A stretch of DNA of 64,000 nt from positions 1 to 64,000 of the forward strand of contig JAQURG010000008.1 in the NCBI GenBank assembly GCA_028715725.1, read 5' to 3'. The notes beneath the pieces were generated by a model. It was given only the letters and a program-made list of their open reading frames with translations. It was not told the origin of the DNA and did no database searches. The stretch is from Methylococcales bacterium. GTDB taxonomy: Bacteria > Pseudomonadota > Gammaproteobacteria > Methylococcales > Methylomonadaceae. Below, piece by piece: positions 63,962 to 64,000 of the stretch; within the stretch, counting starts at the first letter, position 1; each line of letters begins with the position of its first letter. The position numbers and the translations under genes are program-made.

Positions 63962-64000
63962 CTGGAGACTATTGCGGTGCTGTCAGTTCCAGAAAGTGCC

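Noticed and set aside
1..64000. CRISPR arrays, rRNA, intact tRNA, riboswitches
   Set aside because: No regularly spaced repeats, rRNA segments, complete tRNA cloverleaf or recognisable riboswitch core was seen by eye. A covariance search would be decisive.

Overview
The window reads as chromosome from a gammaproteobacterium, most like a Methylococcales (Methylobacter/Methylomonas-type) methanotroph. That placement is inferred from the overall protein set (PurM, GlnS, ParA/ParB, PBP1b, LolA, RarA, an AmmeMemoRadiSam triad, a Ter-type module, a GMC oxidoreductase beside a large di-heme cytochrome c). No methane-oxidation gene is present to prove it.

Layout. 0-4 kb is a worn stretch: the N-terminal end of an IS256-family transposase, a small exported protein, the 3' remnant of a tRNA-Phe gene with a terminator, a MEKHLA-domain gene, and two broken genes (a GNAT acetyltransferase with an in-frame stop and a YieH-like HAD phosphatase with a frameshift). 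4-11 kb, all on the minus strand, holds a large class A PBP-like protein with a C-terminal 12-residue repeat and an AlgI/AlgJ-like O-acetylation pair. 11.6-14.1 kb is the AmmeMemoRadiSam triad (radical SAM enzyme divergent from AmrB-AmrA). 14.2-19 kb has a frameshifted 5'-nucleotidase with a SPOR protein, then a gcvR-bcp-phoH operon. 19.5-23 kb holds glnS, a small exported protein and purM.

23.1-36.9 kb is a compact defence island, visibly richer in G+C than its flanks and all on the plus strand. It contains type I restriction-modification hsdM-hsdS-hsdR, a 56-codon ORF of unknown function, and a four-gene Wadjet (JetABCD/MksBEFG-type) anti-plasmid system. Gene ends overlap or nearly touch within each unit. 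jetC carries a single-base frameshift in the sequence as given.

37-45 kb returns to minus-strand chromosomal genes: an atypical LDH/MDH-family dehydrogenase, serA, and rsmG-parA-(mini ParB)-parB. The small ORF between parA and parB looks like an internally deleted ParB. Just upstream of rsmG lies a minimal Ter-type module (TerB, CitE-like lyase, PRTase/StiP). 45-50 kb is a GMC flavoprotein with a di-heme cytochrome c. 50-64 kb holds gloA-like, tag, nspC, an MDR dehydrogenase, mrcB-lolA-rarA, a 722-residue degenerate-Fic/zeta-kinase fusion, a PuuD-like membrane protein and a PlsC-alpha/beta-hydrolase fusion.

Three genes (HAD, 5'-nucleotidase, jetC) are broken by what look like one-base losses in short homopolymers, so sequencing error must be excluded before they are called pseudogenes. 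The least explained items are the Fic-zeta fusion, the 56-codon ORF coupled to jetA, the mini-ParB and the reduced Ter module.
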